Part shown: positions 1 through 6,234 of the stretch, in pieces | Numbering within the stretch: the first letter of the stretch is position 1 | How the letters are laid out: every line of letters starts with the position of its first letter | NCBI GenBank assembly: GCA_964525395.1 | Contig: CAZGGU010000017.1 | Span: forward strand, 1-21,121 | Reading direction: 5' to 3' | Source: 2-01-FULL-39-10-A sp964525395 | Lineage (GTDB): Bacteria > Patescibacteriota > Microgenomatia > Levybacterales > UBA12049 | Length of the DNA stretch: 21,121 nt | Notes under the pieces: model-generated | Told to the model about the DNA's origin: nothing | Databases searched by the model: none | Seen by the model: only the letters and a program-made list of their open reading frames with translations | Translations under genes and position numbers: made by a program

Positions 1-10
1 TTTCACCCCC

Positions 11-43
11 TCCTCGATGGTTCGACTTTGCTCACCACGAGGA
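11..43. repeat. Hairpin repeat of the TTCGACTTCGCTCAGC type (copy 1)
   Basis: An inverted repeat pairs 11-21 with 34-43: ten base pairs with one bulged A at 17 and a 12-nt loop. The loop and right arm contain TTCGACTTTGCTCACC. A diverged copy lies on the opposite strand near 10049-10068. No T-tract follows, so an intrinsic terminator is unlikely. I infer a REP-like dispersed intergenic element. The rest of 1-110 shows no gene. Confidence 0.5.
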
Positions 44-108
44 ATCCCCCTGATGCATTCATTTCAGTTTCGCATGCACAAATCTGCGAATTGACGAATT
101 TGGGATTT

Positions 109-144
109 GATTAGGTTAATTAGATCAATTAGAATAATTAGAAA
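109..144. repeat. Degenerate 9-bp tandem repeat
   Basis: Four consecutive 9-bp units (GATTAGGTT, AATTAGATC, AATTAGAAT, AATTAGAAA) lie just before the gnd start codon. The AATTAGA core recurs at 118, 127 and 136. It could be a regulator site array or simple AT-rich slippage. No clear SD is seen for gnd. Confidence 0.4.
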
Positions 145-152
145 TTGATATT

Positions 153-1064
153 ATGCAAATTGGTTTCATAGGTCTTGGAAAAATGGGTTCCCGCATGGTC
201 ACTAAGCTTGTTAATGACGGATTTGAGGTGCATGTTTGGAATCGTTCACCTGAGCCACTTGATGAATTAAGAATAAAGAATAAAGAAGTAAGAATCGAAG
301 AGAGTATAGGCTCGCTGGTAAGTCAACTTGAATCCCCAAAAGTTATCTGGATTATGGTTTCTCACCAAGGGGTGGAAGAGGTATTGAATGAATTAAAAAA
401 GTATTTAGTAAAAGGTGACTCGATAATTGACGGTGGAAATTCTAACTATAAAGACACTGATAGAAGATTTGAAGAATTTGAAAAATCAGGTATAAATTAT
501 TTGGGTATAGGAACAAGTGGGGGAATAATTGCTGCAACCCAAGGTTATCCATTTATGGTGGGTGGATCATTTGATGGTTATAAAATCGTAAGTCCAATTT
601 TGGACTCTTTATCTAAACCAAACGGAGGTCATGAATATTTCGGCAAAGGTGGAGCGGGCCATTTCGTGAAAATGGTACATAATGGAGTGGAATATGGCAT
701 GATGCAAAGTATTGGTGAGGGGTTTGAGATTATGGAGAAATCTTCTTACGGTTTGGACCTTCACAAGGTCGCTTATCTTTGGCGAAAAGGAACTATAGTA
801 TCAGGGTTTTTGGTCGATCGTGGTGCTGAAATGTTGAGCTCTGATGTTAAATTAGAAGCTTTTGCTGGAGCAATTGCTCGCAGTGGAGAGGGTGACTGGA
901 CTTTGGAGGCAGCGAAAGAGGAGGGGGTTTCTGCGCCATCGATTCAAGTAGCGGTGGATTTTCGAAAAGAATCAGAAGGAAATGAAAATATACAGAATTC
1001 TTTTACTGCGAGAATGATTAACACATTAAGAATGGCATTCGGAGGACACGTCATTAAGAAGTAA
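153..1064 (+). CDS. gnd: 6-phosphogluconate dehydrogenase, short (NAD-type) form
   Basis: Catalyses oxidative decarboxylation of 6-phosphogluconate to ribulose 5-phosphate in the pentose phosphate pathway, in the cytosol. The N-terminal Rossmann motif IGFIGLGKMG (residues 3-12) binds the dinucleotide. GGNSNYKDT (94-102) and GTSGG (120-124) are substrate-site signatures, and KMVHNGVEYG (173-182) carries the catalytic Lys173 and Glu180. At 303 aa it matches the short, usually NAD-dependent YqeC/GndA class rather than the long 470-aa class. The start at 153 places the Rossmann strand at residue 3, as expected. No SD is evident; AATTAGA repeats lie just upstream. Its ribose phosphate product could feed the Prs encoded at 7893, which is an inference. 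The family call is firm; the cofactor preference is inferred from length. Confidence 0.95.
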   Translation: MQIGFIGLGKMGSRMVTKLVNDGFEVHVWNRSPEPLDELRIKNKEVRIEESIGSLVSQLESPKVIWIMVSHQGVEEVLNELKKYLVKGDSIIDGGNSNYKDTDRRFEEFEKSGINYLGIGTSGGIIAATQGYPFMVGGSFDGYKIVSPILDSLSKPNGGHEYFGKGGAGHFVKMVHNGVEYGMMQSIGEGFEIMEKSSYGLDLHKVAYLWRKGTIVSGFLVDRGAEMLSSDVKLEAFAGAIARSGEGDWTLEAAKEEGVSAPSIQVAVDFRKESEGNENIQNSFTARMINTLRMAFGGHVIKK

Positions 1065-1069
1065 TATGT

Positions 1070-1083
1070 TATACTCAAATCTA
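1070..1083 (+). promoter_or_regulatory. -10 box and leaderless start of the proS leader ORF
   Basis: TATACT at 1070-1075 is followed by 7 nt and then an ATG at 1083. A transcript starting about 7 nt after the -10 box would begin at this ATG, giving a leaderless mRNA. The same geometry recurs at many genes in the window. Confidence 0.5.
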
Positions 1084-1130
1084 TGATCCTCGGGATTGCT
1101 CAGGATTATATTGAATCAATCGAAGTATGA
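1083..1130 (+). CDS. Putative 15-codon leader peptide upstream of proS
   Basis: A short ORF encodes MILGIAQDYIESIEV and its TGA stop overlaps the proS ATG (ATGA, 1127-1130). Its own ATG sits 7 nt after a -10 box, where leaderless translation would begin. No SD precedes proS itself, so translation of proS may depend on reinitiation or coupling after this peptide. The peptide has no proline codon, so classical proline attenuation is not supported. It does not resemble a ProS N-terminus, and the proS start at 1127 aligns well with the family from its first residues. It may still be a chance ORF. Confidence 0.4.
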   Translation: MILGIAQDYIESIEV

Positions 1131-2002
1131 AATATAGTGTATTTTTTCCTAAAACAAAGAAGCAAGAATTTAAAGACGATTTATCCATAAATGCTAAATA
1201 TTTAGTTAAAGCTGGATACATGGATCAGCTTATGGCAGGATCTTGGACACTTCTACCACTTGGTTACCGCGTTGTTGAGAATATCAAACAAATTATTAGA
1301 GAAGAATTGGATAAAACTGGAGCGCAGGAAATGGCNNNNNNNNNNNNNNNNNNNNNNNNNNNNNNNNNNNNNNNNNNNNNNNNNNNNNNNNNNNNNNNNN
1401 NNNNNNNNNNNNNNNNNNNNNNNNNNNNNNNNNNNGGTTGCGACTGCAGATTCGCCCAAAATAAAGAAATATTAAGTCTTGCTGAAGGGGACAAATGCCC
1501 TAACTGTAATGATGGTTGCACTATAAAATCAGGAAGTGCTATTGAAGTCGGAAATATTTTCCCACTTGGTACGAAATACTCTCAAAACATGAAAGTTTTA
1601 TATACAGATGAAGAAGGAAATCAGCAGAATGTCTGGTTCGCCTCATATGGAATAGGACCAACAAGAATTATGGGAACACTAGTCGAGCTGTTTCATGACG
1701 ACCGAGGAATTAAATGGCCAAAATCAGTAAGTCCATTTGACGTTTACCTCATTAGTTTGCGCCGTGATGAAGAAGCAGGAGAGATTGAGAAAAAATTGGA
1801 AAAAGCCTGTATAGAAGTTCTATTTGACGATAGAGACGCATCAGCTGGAGAAAAATTCGCCAACGCCGATCTTCTTGGCTTTCCTTACAGATTGGTTGTT
1901 TCTGAAAAGACTGGAGATAAAATCGAATTTAAGGAAAGAGACAAAGAAGAAGCAGAATTATTAACCCTCGAAGAAGTGATAGAGAGAATTAACCCCCAAT
2001 AA
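1127..2002 (+). CDS. proS: Prolyl-tRNA synthetase, interrupted by an assembly gap
   Basis: Class II aminoacyl-tRNA synthetase charging tRNA-Pro. The N-terminal part (residues 1-69) is typical, including the LVKAGYMDQLMAGSWTLLPL segment and the GAQEM end of motif 1. After the gap come a CxC element, a CPNC element, IEVGNIFPLGTKYS and motif 3 (YGIGPTRIMG), then the anticodon-binding domain starting near SPFDVYLISL. Motif 2 and part of the catalytic core are missing because 100 Ns lie at 1336-1435. The frame happens to stay open through the Ns, so the apparent 291 aa is not the true length. By homology to insertion-less ProS (roughly 420 aa, from memory) more than 100 nt should be missing. The start overlaps the leader ORF stop. 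The 3' end overlaps the convergent gene by 14 nt. Confidence 0.92.
   Translation: MKYSVFFPKTKKQEFKDDLSINAKYLVKAGYMDQLMAGSWTLLPLGYRVVENIKQIIREELDKTGAQEMXXXXXXXXXXXXXXXXXXXXXXXXXXXXXXXXXXGCDCRFAQNKEILSLAEGDKCPNCNDGCTIKSGSAIEVGNIFPLGTKYSQNMKVLYTDEEGNQQNVWFASYGIGPTRIMGTLVELFHDDRGIKWPKSVSPFDVYLISLRRDEEAGEIEKKLEKACIEVLFDDRDASAGEKFANADLLGFPYRLVVSEKTGDKIEFKERDKEEAELLTLEEVIERINPQ
1336..1435. other. Assembly gap (100 N)
   Basis: Exactly 100 Ns, which looks like a scaffolding placeholder of unknown true length. It removes the motif 2 region of prolyl-tRNA synthetase. Confidence 0.97.
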
Positions 2003-2543
2003 AAGGAAGCTTTACGTCAAAAATTACCATCCACACAATCGCATAAACCACTAAAAAGATAGGAATAAAAATTCCAATTACGACAGGCAAAACACTTTTT
2101 TTAGGTTTTTCTCCAGGAGCTGTGGTGGTCACGCTAGAGTTATTGGCGTTAAAAGCTACTGTGGAATTTATCGCCGGTGTAGGGTCTGGATGAAGTGATG
2201 GTTCGTTTACAGGGCTTGGGAACGGGGTGTTAGGTAGTTCATGTTCTAGTCCGAGTGTGGGAGCAGCTGCAGGTGGTTCGAATCCAACTGAGCTTGGTGG
2301 AGTAGATTCTGGAGAGTTTGGAAAGCCAGTAGGAAGGGAGGGCTCAAGAGTTGGGTTGGCTGGTTGTGGAGGGTTGATGTGAGTAGCTTGTGTGGGGTGA
2401 TTTATATTAGGCTGAGCAGGTGCAGGTGGTTGATTAGGCGCTGCTGGAGCAGGAGTTTGACCTGGGAGAGTCGATGGACCATTCATAACGCGTGAATACG
2501 CATCTTGAAGCTTAGGGTCTAATCCGGACAGTTTTGGATCCAT
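1989..2543 (-). CDS. Proline-rich protein with C-terminal membrane anchor, function unknown
   Basis: The 184-aa product starts with a DPKL-containing helix-like segment (about residues 1-22). A long low-complexity linker rich in Pro, Ala, Asn and Thr follows (about 24-135), then a basic KPKKS patch and one hydrophobic segment of about 24 residues ending near residue 176. There is no N-terminal signal peptide, so the topology suggests a tail-anchored-like protein with its proline-rich part in the cytoplasm. I do not recognise a functional domain. On its strand, TTGACA (2572-2577), a 16-bp spacer and TAAACT (2550-2555) form a good promoter that ends 6 nt before the ATG, so the mRNA is probably leaderless. 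The gene converges on proS and its last 14 nt overlap it. Confidence 0.8.
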   Translation of the reverse strand: MDPKLSGLDPKLQDAYSRVMNGPSTLPGQTPAPAAPNQPPAPAQPNINHPTQATHINPPQPANPTLEPSLPTGFPNSPESTPPSSVGFEPPAAAPTLGLEHELPNTPFPSPVNEPSLHPDPTPAINSTVAFNANNSSVTTTAPGEKPKKSVLPVVIGIFIPIFLVVYAIVWMVIFDVKLPFIGG

Positions 2544-2549
2544 ACTATT

Positions 2550-2577
2550 AGTTTAGCGGAAGTCTGTTTAATGTCAA
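2550..2577 (-). promoter_or_regulatory. Sigma-70-type promoter, leaderless
   Basis: On the minus strand, TTGACA (2572-2577), a 16-bp spacer and TAAACT (2550-2555) are followed 6 nt later by the ATG of the proline-rich protein. Confidence 0.6.
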
Positions 2578-2633
2578 TAAGGGTTCATCCTGGATTGTAC
2601 CGAAGTGTTGATTTTTTTAACCTTTGCAATTAA

Positions 2634-2645
2634 TATAGTGTACTA
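2634..2645 (+). promoter_or_regulatory. -10 box, leaderless start
   Basis: TATAGT (2634-2639) ends 5 nt before the ATG at 2645. A possible -35 TTGATT (2608-2613) is 20 bp away, longer than ideal. Confidence 0.45.
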
Positions 2646-3277
2646 TGGCTGAAGCTGACAGATATGCTCATTTACCTGAAATTGAATTTGATCCCGATGA
2701 TGATTCAAATCCTTATTTTGAGCCACTGAGTCCTGGAGAAGCTTTTCCTCTTGTAGAATTTCGTAACCTACTTTCAGATCCATCAAAAAACTCGGAAAAA
2801 CTTAATAAGTTAGCAGCTATGACAGAGGTTGTAGAATATTTTGCTCATAGGTATTGGCATGGGAATAGATTGGCGCATTCTGCAGAAACTCCTGAAGAAA
2901 AAAATAAAGCATATCAAGCACAAGAATATCAGGAAGCCAAAAAATATCTGAGAGATTATGGTTATCTAGGGGCAAAATCTGTCAGAGAAATGTTGAAGGA
3001 TAAATATAAATTTAAAGAAAATGATCTCTTTGGTTTCGATGATGTACAAATTACAGAAGCATATTTCGAAGCATTTAGTGTACCAGCATTTTCCATGTCC
3101 GATAATTTAGTACAAGAAGAGATGACTAGAGCCCGTGAAGGGGGATCGATATGGGAAATAATCAGAATGGGTGATTATGTCAGAGCTGATTCTTTATTGC
3201 GACATGATGTTGATGAAAAATATCCGCCTCATAAAGTTTTAAGTCTGCAAAGAGCATCATCGAGCCTCACTAACTAA
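2645..3277 (+). CDS. Hypothetical soluble acidic protein
   Basis: The 210-aa product has a very acidic N-terminus (EIEFDPDDDSNPYFEP), followed by mostly charged, probably helical sequence with tyrosine- and glutamate-rich stretches (about residues 85-125). No signal peptide, membrane segment, Cys cluster or catalytic motif is visible, and I do not recognise the family. The start at 2645 is supported by the -10 box TATAGT only 5 nt upstream, which fits a leaderless transcript. The last 21 nt overlap the convergent ddl gene. Codon use looks like that of its neighbours, so this is probably a real native gene rather than a recent arrival. Confidence 0.75.
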   Translation: MAEADRYAHLPEIEFDPDDDSNPYFEPLSPGEAFPLVEFRNLLSDPSKNSEKLNKLAAMTEVVEYFAHRYWHGNRLAHSAETPEEKNKAYQAQEYQEAKKYLRDYGYLGAKSVREMLKDKYKFKENDLFGFDDVQITEAYFEAFSVPAFSMSDNLVQEEMTRAREGGSIWEIIRMGDYVRADSLLRHDVDEKYPPHKVLSLQRASSSLTN

Positions 3278-4138
3278 AATCTCCAAAAATTTATTGAAAT
3301 TAAAACCTGCTGCTTTAGCTGCTTTGGGCATGAGACTTTCTGAAGTAAGTCCCGGAATTGTATTAATCTCCAGAGCAAATGGAATACTATTGCGAACTAT
3401 AAAATCAGTTCGGGAATAGGTTCCAAGGTTAAAATGTTTGTGAATTTTTAATGCTGTATTCTGTGCTTCTTTTTGAATTTGAGTTTCAACTGAAGGTGCA
3501 AATGGTATTTCTTTCGTTGAACCATCATATTTAGTTTTATAGTTAAACCATGTGTCCTTTGGTGGGACAATTTCAAGAACAGGTAAAGCTTTATTGTTCA
3601 AAATTCCAACTGTTATTTCCGTACCAGTTAAGTATTCCTCAATAAAAGCATTCCCAGAATTTAGAATATTTTTTGCTTGGTTTTTAATTAAGTCTTTTTT
3701 TGATTTGATTATCATCACTTCGCGAGATGAACCGCCGCTTGAATCCTTTAATACAAAAGGGAAATCTAACATTTTAGAATTCTCATCAACCAACTGCCAT
3801 TTAGCAGTGGGGATTTTTTCTTTGCCGCAAAATTCTTTAAATGAAACTTTATACCATGCATCATTCAAGCCTTGGTAATTTTTAGTTCCTACTATTGGTT
3901 TGTTTATTTTGCTTAAAAACTTATGGAGTTTTCCACCTTCACCCTCTTCGCCATGGAGAATGGGGAAGAGGATATCATAATTTTTAGAAGTTTCACTTAT
4001 TGGCTCATAGCCATTTCGAAGATCATAAAGCTTAACTCTATGATCGTTTTCTTCCAGGGTTTTCTTTACATTTTTAGCAGATATAAGGGAAACTTTTCGC
4101 TCCGATGAATCTCCACCAGTAAGGATGAGAATTTTCAT
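3257..4138 (-). CDS. ddl: D-alanine--D-alanine ligase
   Basis: ATP-grasp enzyme that joins two D-Ala for peptidoglycan precursors in the cytosol. Visible signatures are the N-terminal ILTGGDSSERKVSL, the HGEEGEGG loop, the ATP-binding FVLKDSSGGSSREV segment, EEYLTGTEITVGIL, YSRTDFIV and the metal and phosphate site LEINTIPGLTSESLMPKAA. The usual Lys-Pro of the ATP-binding strand is Lys-Asp here, a small departure. Length (293 aa) is at the short end of the family (about 300-360 aa). On its strand, TTGAAA (4169-4174), a 17-bp spacer and TATGCT (4146-4151) precede the ATG by 7 nt, so it is probably leaderless. Its 3' end overlaps the convergent hypothetical gene. Confidence 0.92.
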   Translation of the reverse strand: MKILILTGGDSSERKVSLISAKNVKKTLEENDHRVKLYDLRNGYEPISETSKNYDILFPILHGEEGEGGKLHKFLSKINKPIVGTKNYQGLNDAWYKVSFKEFCGKEKIPTAKWQLVDENSKMLDFPFVLKDSSGGSSREVMIIKSKKDLIKNQAKNILNSGNAFIEEYLTGTEITVGILNNKALPVLEIVPPKDTWFNYKTKYDGSTKEIPFAPSVETQIQKEAQNTALKIHKHFNLGTYSRTDFIVRNSIPFALEINTIPGLTSESLMPKAAKAAGFNFNKFLEILVSEAR

Positions 4139-4145
4139 TTATCAG

Positions 4146-4197
4146 AGCATAGCATAAGTCTTAAATCCTTTCAATTTTTAAGAATTGAAGTTATAAT
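4146..4197. promoter_or_regulatory. Symmetric divergent promoter for ddl and the DHH gene
   Basis: The minus-strand promoter is TTGAAA (4169-4174), 17 bp, TATGCT (4146-4151), 7 nt, ddl ATG. The plus-strand -10 TATAAT (4192-4197) is followed by 7 nt and the ATG at 4205. Its -35 position, exactly 17 bp upstream, is the same hexamer 4169-4174 (TTTCAA on this strand, a poor match). Confidence 0.6.
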
Positions 4198-4204
4198 GGG
4201 ATTT

Positions 4205-5080
4205 ATGAAAATTATTGTTACTCACACACAGCCAGATATGGATGCAATCACTTCTTCTTGGGTCTTGAAGAGATTTTTGCCAGGTTGGGAAAATGCCGAA
4301 ATAGCTTATGTGCCCGCAGGAAATAGATATAAAGATAAAGAGGCTGTAGCTAGTTTAGATTTTTCTGAAGCCATTGAAAAATATGGAGAAGATGAGGTAA
4401 TACATGTAGATACAGGAATGGGTCCACTAGATCATCATCAAACCTCAGATGATAAAGTTTGTGGCGCTAGTCGAAGTTTGGATTATGTGTTGATGAATAA
4501 TGATCAGCTTAAAGATGAAAAGCTCGAAGCAGTGAAAAGAATTGTTGGCTGTGTCGTTGAAATCGATCACTTCAAGGAAGTCTTTAGGCCAGATCCTCTA
4601 GCTATTTATCATGATTTCAGTATTGTTTCAATACTTGATGGACTTAAAATTTCTCGTCCAAATGACGATTCATACTATACAGAATTTATTATGAATGCGC
4701 TGGACGCAATGTTAGTTGATTTTGAAACACGTATTTGGGCAGAGCAAGAGGTAGAAAAAGGAATTCGTTTTGAAACAAAATGGGGTGAAGGGCTGGGTAT
4801 GGAGACTATAAATGATAGCGCCGTAAAACTGGGTCAAATGATGGGGGCAGCGATTGTTATTCGAAAAGACCCAAGAAAAGGTTATGTAAGAATTAAAGCT
4901 AATCCCAAATTTGATATTGATTTGACTTCAGCTTGCGAGCAATTAAAAAAAATGGACCCAGATGCGACCTGGTTTTTACATGTCTCGAAGAAAATGCTCT
5001 TAAATGGTAGTCCAAAAAATCCAAAAATGAAGCCGTCAACCTTGTCACTTGATAAGATAATCAATATCTTCAAAGTATGA
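4205..5080 (+). CDS. DHH-family phosphoesterase-like protein (MYG1-like)
   Basis: The N-terminal THTQPDMDAITS (about residues 7-18) matches the metal-binding first motif of DHH phosphoesterases. VIHVDTGMGPLDHHQT carries the DHH signature and resembles the DHHQ element of MYG1/UPF0160 proteins, some of which are nucleases. Substrate is unknown here. The ORF also contains an ATG at 4196, but that ATG lies within the TATAAT -10 box (4192-4197), so it should not be in the transcript. The ATG at 4205, 7 nt after the box, is the better start, giving 291 aa. The TGA stop overlaps the next gene's ATG (ATGA), so it is translationally coupled to the HIT protein gene, hinting at a joint role in nucleotide turnover (inference). 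Confidence 0.75.
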   Translation: MKIIVTHTQPDMDAITSSWVLKRFLPGWENAEIAYVPAGNRYKDKEAVASLDFSEAIEKYGEDEVIHVDTGMGPLDHHQTSDDKVCGASRSLDYVLMNNDQLKDEKLEAVKRIVGCVVEIDHFKEVFRPDPLAIYHDFSIVSILDGLKISRPNDDSYYTEFIMNALDAMLVDFETRIWAEQEVEKGIRFETKWGEGLGMETINDSAVKLGQMMGAAIVIRKDPRKGYVRIKANPKFDIDLTSACEQLKKMDPDATWFLHVSKKMLLNGSPKNPKMKPSTLSLDKIINIFKV

Positions 5081-5403
5081 GTGTGTGTATTTTTTGTAAA
5101 ATAAGAGACCACGAAATTCCTAAAGAGTTTGATTATGAAGACGAGGATGTTATGGTTTTTCCTGACATTCGTCCTTTAAAGCCTGTGCACATGTTGGTGA
5201 TTCCCAAAAAACACTTAAAGGATTTTTTAGAACTTGAAGAAAGTGATTTAGTGATAAAAATTCAAAAGATTTTACAAAAAGTTGTCAAAGATCAAGGTCT
5301 TGAGAAAAAAGGTTTTAGAATTTCGACTAATGGGGGAGGCGCGCAAGTAATTGATCATCTACATTTCCATATTTTGGGACCTATGGGGAACACTGAGCCA
5401 TAG
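5077..5403 (+). CDS. HIT family nucleotide hydrolase
   Basis: Small histidine-triad hydrolase of 108 aa, probably acting on AMP-linked nucleotides such as AMP-lysine or AMP-NH2 in the cytosol. It has an N-terminal CxxC (Cys4 and Cys7, CIFCKI), the PLKPVHMLVIPKKH strand typical of HINT proteins, and the catalytic triad HLHFHIL at residues 94-100 (His94, His96, His98). The length is typical of HINT-like proteins. Its start overlaps the upstream stop by ATGA, so it is the second gene of a two-gene operon. No terminator hairpin with a T-tract is visible downstream; the rpsU promoter begins about 10 nt after its stop. Confidence 0.93.
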   Translation: MSVCIFCKIRDHEIPKEFDYEDEDVMVFPDIRPLKPVHMLVIPKKHLKDFLELEESDLVIKIQKILQKVVKDQGLEKKGFRISTNGGGAQVIDHLHFHILGPMGNTEP

Positions 5404-5412
5404 CTCGCGATC

Positions 5413-5441
5413 TTGTTTATTAAGTAAATTTAGAGTAAAAT
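5413..5441 (+). promoter_or_regulatory. Promoter of rpsU
   Basis: TTGTTT (5413-5418), a 17-bp spacer and TAAAAT (5436-5441) form a good sigma-70-type promoter. The predicted transcription start near 5448 leaves about 150 nt before the rpsU ATG, unlike the leaderless genes around it. Confidence 0.55.
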
Positions 5442-5447
5442 CTATCT

Positions 5448-5599
5448 CTAGAAAAGGTTTTTGTCCACCATTGCTTCCCGTTTGCCTTTTCCGTATTATT
5501 CATACACGGCTCACGGAGCGCAATTTGGTGGACTTAAGAAAAATCTAAACTCACGCTTTGGCGTTCGTTAAGTTTTTCTAAAGGGGGTGTTTTTTAATT
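5448..5599 (+). promoter_or_regulatory. Structured 5' leader of rpsU
   Basis: The leader can form a long-range stem in which 5463-5470 pairs with 5526-5533 (8 bp perfect) and 5471-5474 pairs with 5520-5523 beyond a 2-nt bulge. Alternative hairpins inside involve CCGT at 5491-5494. A second element has ACGC-TTTG-GCGT at 5553-5564 and an outer stem pairing 5537-5543 with 5573-5579. It ends directly before the SD AAAGGGGGTG (5580-5589). Its position suggests translational or attenuation control of S21, perhaps autogenous. This is read by eye and unverified by folding or comparison. Confidence 0.5.
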
Positions 5600-5779
5600 A
5601 TGGTAGTAGTAAAAAAAGGACCAGGCGAATCAGAAGACGCATTAATCAGAAAGTTCACTAGAAAAGTGATGTCTGAGGGTATCGTTCAGGAAGCAAAAAG
5701 AAGAGAATTTCATCTTAAACCTTCACTTGCACGCAAGCAGAAGATCGAAGACGCAAGACGTGCCAAGAAAGTTTGGTAA
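5600..5779 (+). CDS. rpsU: Small ribosomal subunit protein bS21
   Basis: The 59-aa product is highly basic and has the bS21 pattern: VVVKKGPGESEDALIRKFTR, then REFHLKPSLARKQK and a basic tail ending RRAKKVW. bS21 sits on the 30S platform near the 3' end of 16S rRNA and helps initiation. The ATG at 5600 has a strong SD (AAAGGGGGTG, 5580-5589) at suitable spacing. It is preceded by its own promoter and a structured leader. ybeY follows at 5785, a neighbour commonly found in ribosome and translation gene clusters. Confidence 0.95.
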   Translation: MVVVKKGPGESEDALIRKFTRKVMSEGIVQEAKRREFHLKPSLARKQKIEDARRAKKVW

Positions 5780-5784
5780 ATTTA

Positions 5785-6180
5785 ATGCAGCCTAAAAACA
5801 ATATCTCAGTTCTAATTTTCGTGGAAAGCAGATATAAGGTAAACCGCAAAAGAATAAAAACAGCGGTGTCTAGTGTCGTGCGTGAACAAGGAATTAATAG
5901 TCCAGTTGAAGTTTCAGTAGCGATTGTAGGAGATAGAAAAATGAGGGACTTATCCAAAAAATATAAAGGTGAAGATAAAACTCGTAATATTCTTTCTTTT
6001 TCTCAGTCTGAAGGAGAAAAAATGGCAGTTCCAGCAGGAAAAATTAGACTTGGAGACATCGTCATTTCATATCCAGTAGTAATTAATGAAGCAGCTCGCG
6101 ATGAAGTATTGGTTGATGATAAAGTAGACGAGTTAGTAATGCATGGAATGACACATCTTCTCGGAATCCACCACGAATAA
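5785..6180 (+). CDS. ybeY: Endoribonuclease YbeY (16S rRNA maturation)
   Basis: Metal-dependent endoribonuclease acting in 16S rRNA 3' processing and ribosome quality control. The C-terminal zinc motif HGMTHLLGIHHE has the H-x3-H-x5-H spacing of YbeY, and the central KYKGEDKTRNILSFSQ segment with LGDIVIS is family-typical. A longer reading would begin at a TTG at 5773 inside the rpsU stop region; the ATG at 5785, 5 nt after the rpsU stop, is preferred and gives 131 aa. The protein ends one residue after the zinc motif, lacking the usual extra helix, so it is short compared with the family (about 150 aa). It is probably cotranscribed with rpsU, which fits a ribosome biogenesis role. Confidence 0.9.
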   Translation: MQPKNNISVLIFVESRYKVNRKRIKTAVSSVVREQGINSPVEVSVAIVGDRKMRDLSKKYKGEDKTRNILSFSQSEGEKMAVPAGKIRLGDIVISYPVVINEAARDEVLVDDKVDELVMHGMTHLLGIHHE

Positions 6181-6234
6181 TAATTGGATATAGGAAAAAA
6201 TTGGGATTTGTAGTATTCTTTTTCAACAGAACTT

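Noticed and set aside
15..40. GGTTCGAC followed by CACCA resembling a tRNA T-arm and CCA end
   Set aside because: The flanking bases do not form a 5-bp T-stem and no acceptor stem partner is available; it fits the hairpin repeat better.
3552..4108. Plus-strand ORFs antisense to ddl
   Set aside because: They are frame shadows of a well-recognised ddl and have no SD or family signature.
4196..4204. Upstream ATG as start of the DHH protein
   Set aside because: This ATG overlaps the TATAAT -10 box at 4192-4197, so it would lie upstream of the transcript.
5351..5548. Plus-strand ORF covering the rpsU leader
   Set aside because: It overlaps the HIT gene out of frame, contains the rpsU promoter and shows no protein-like composition or SD.
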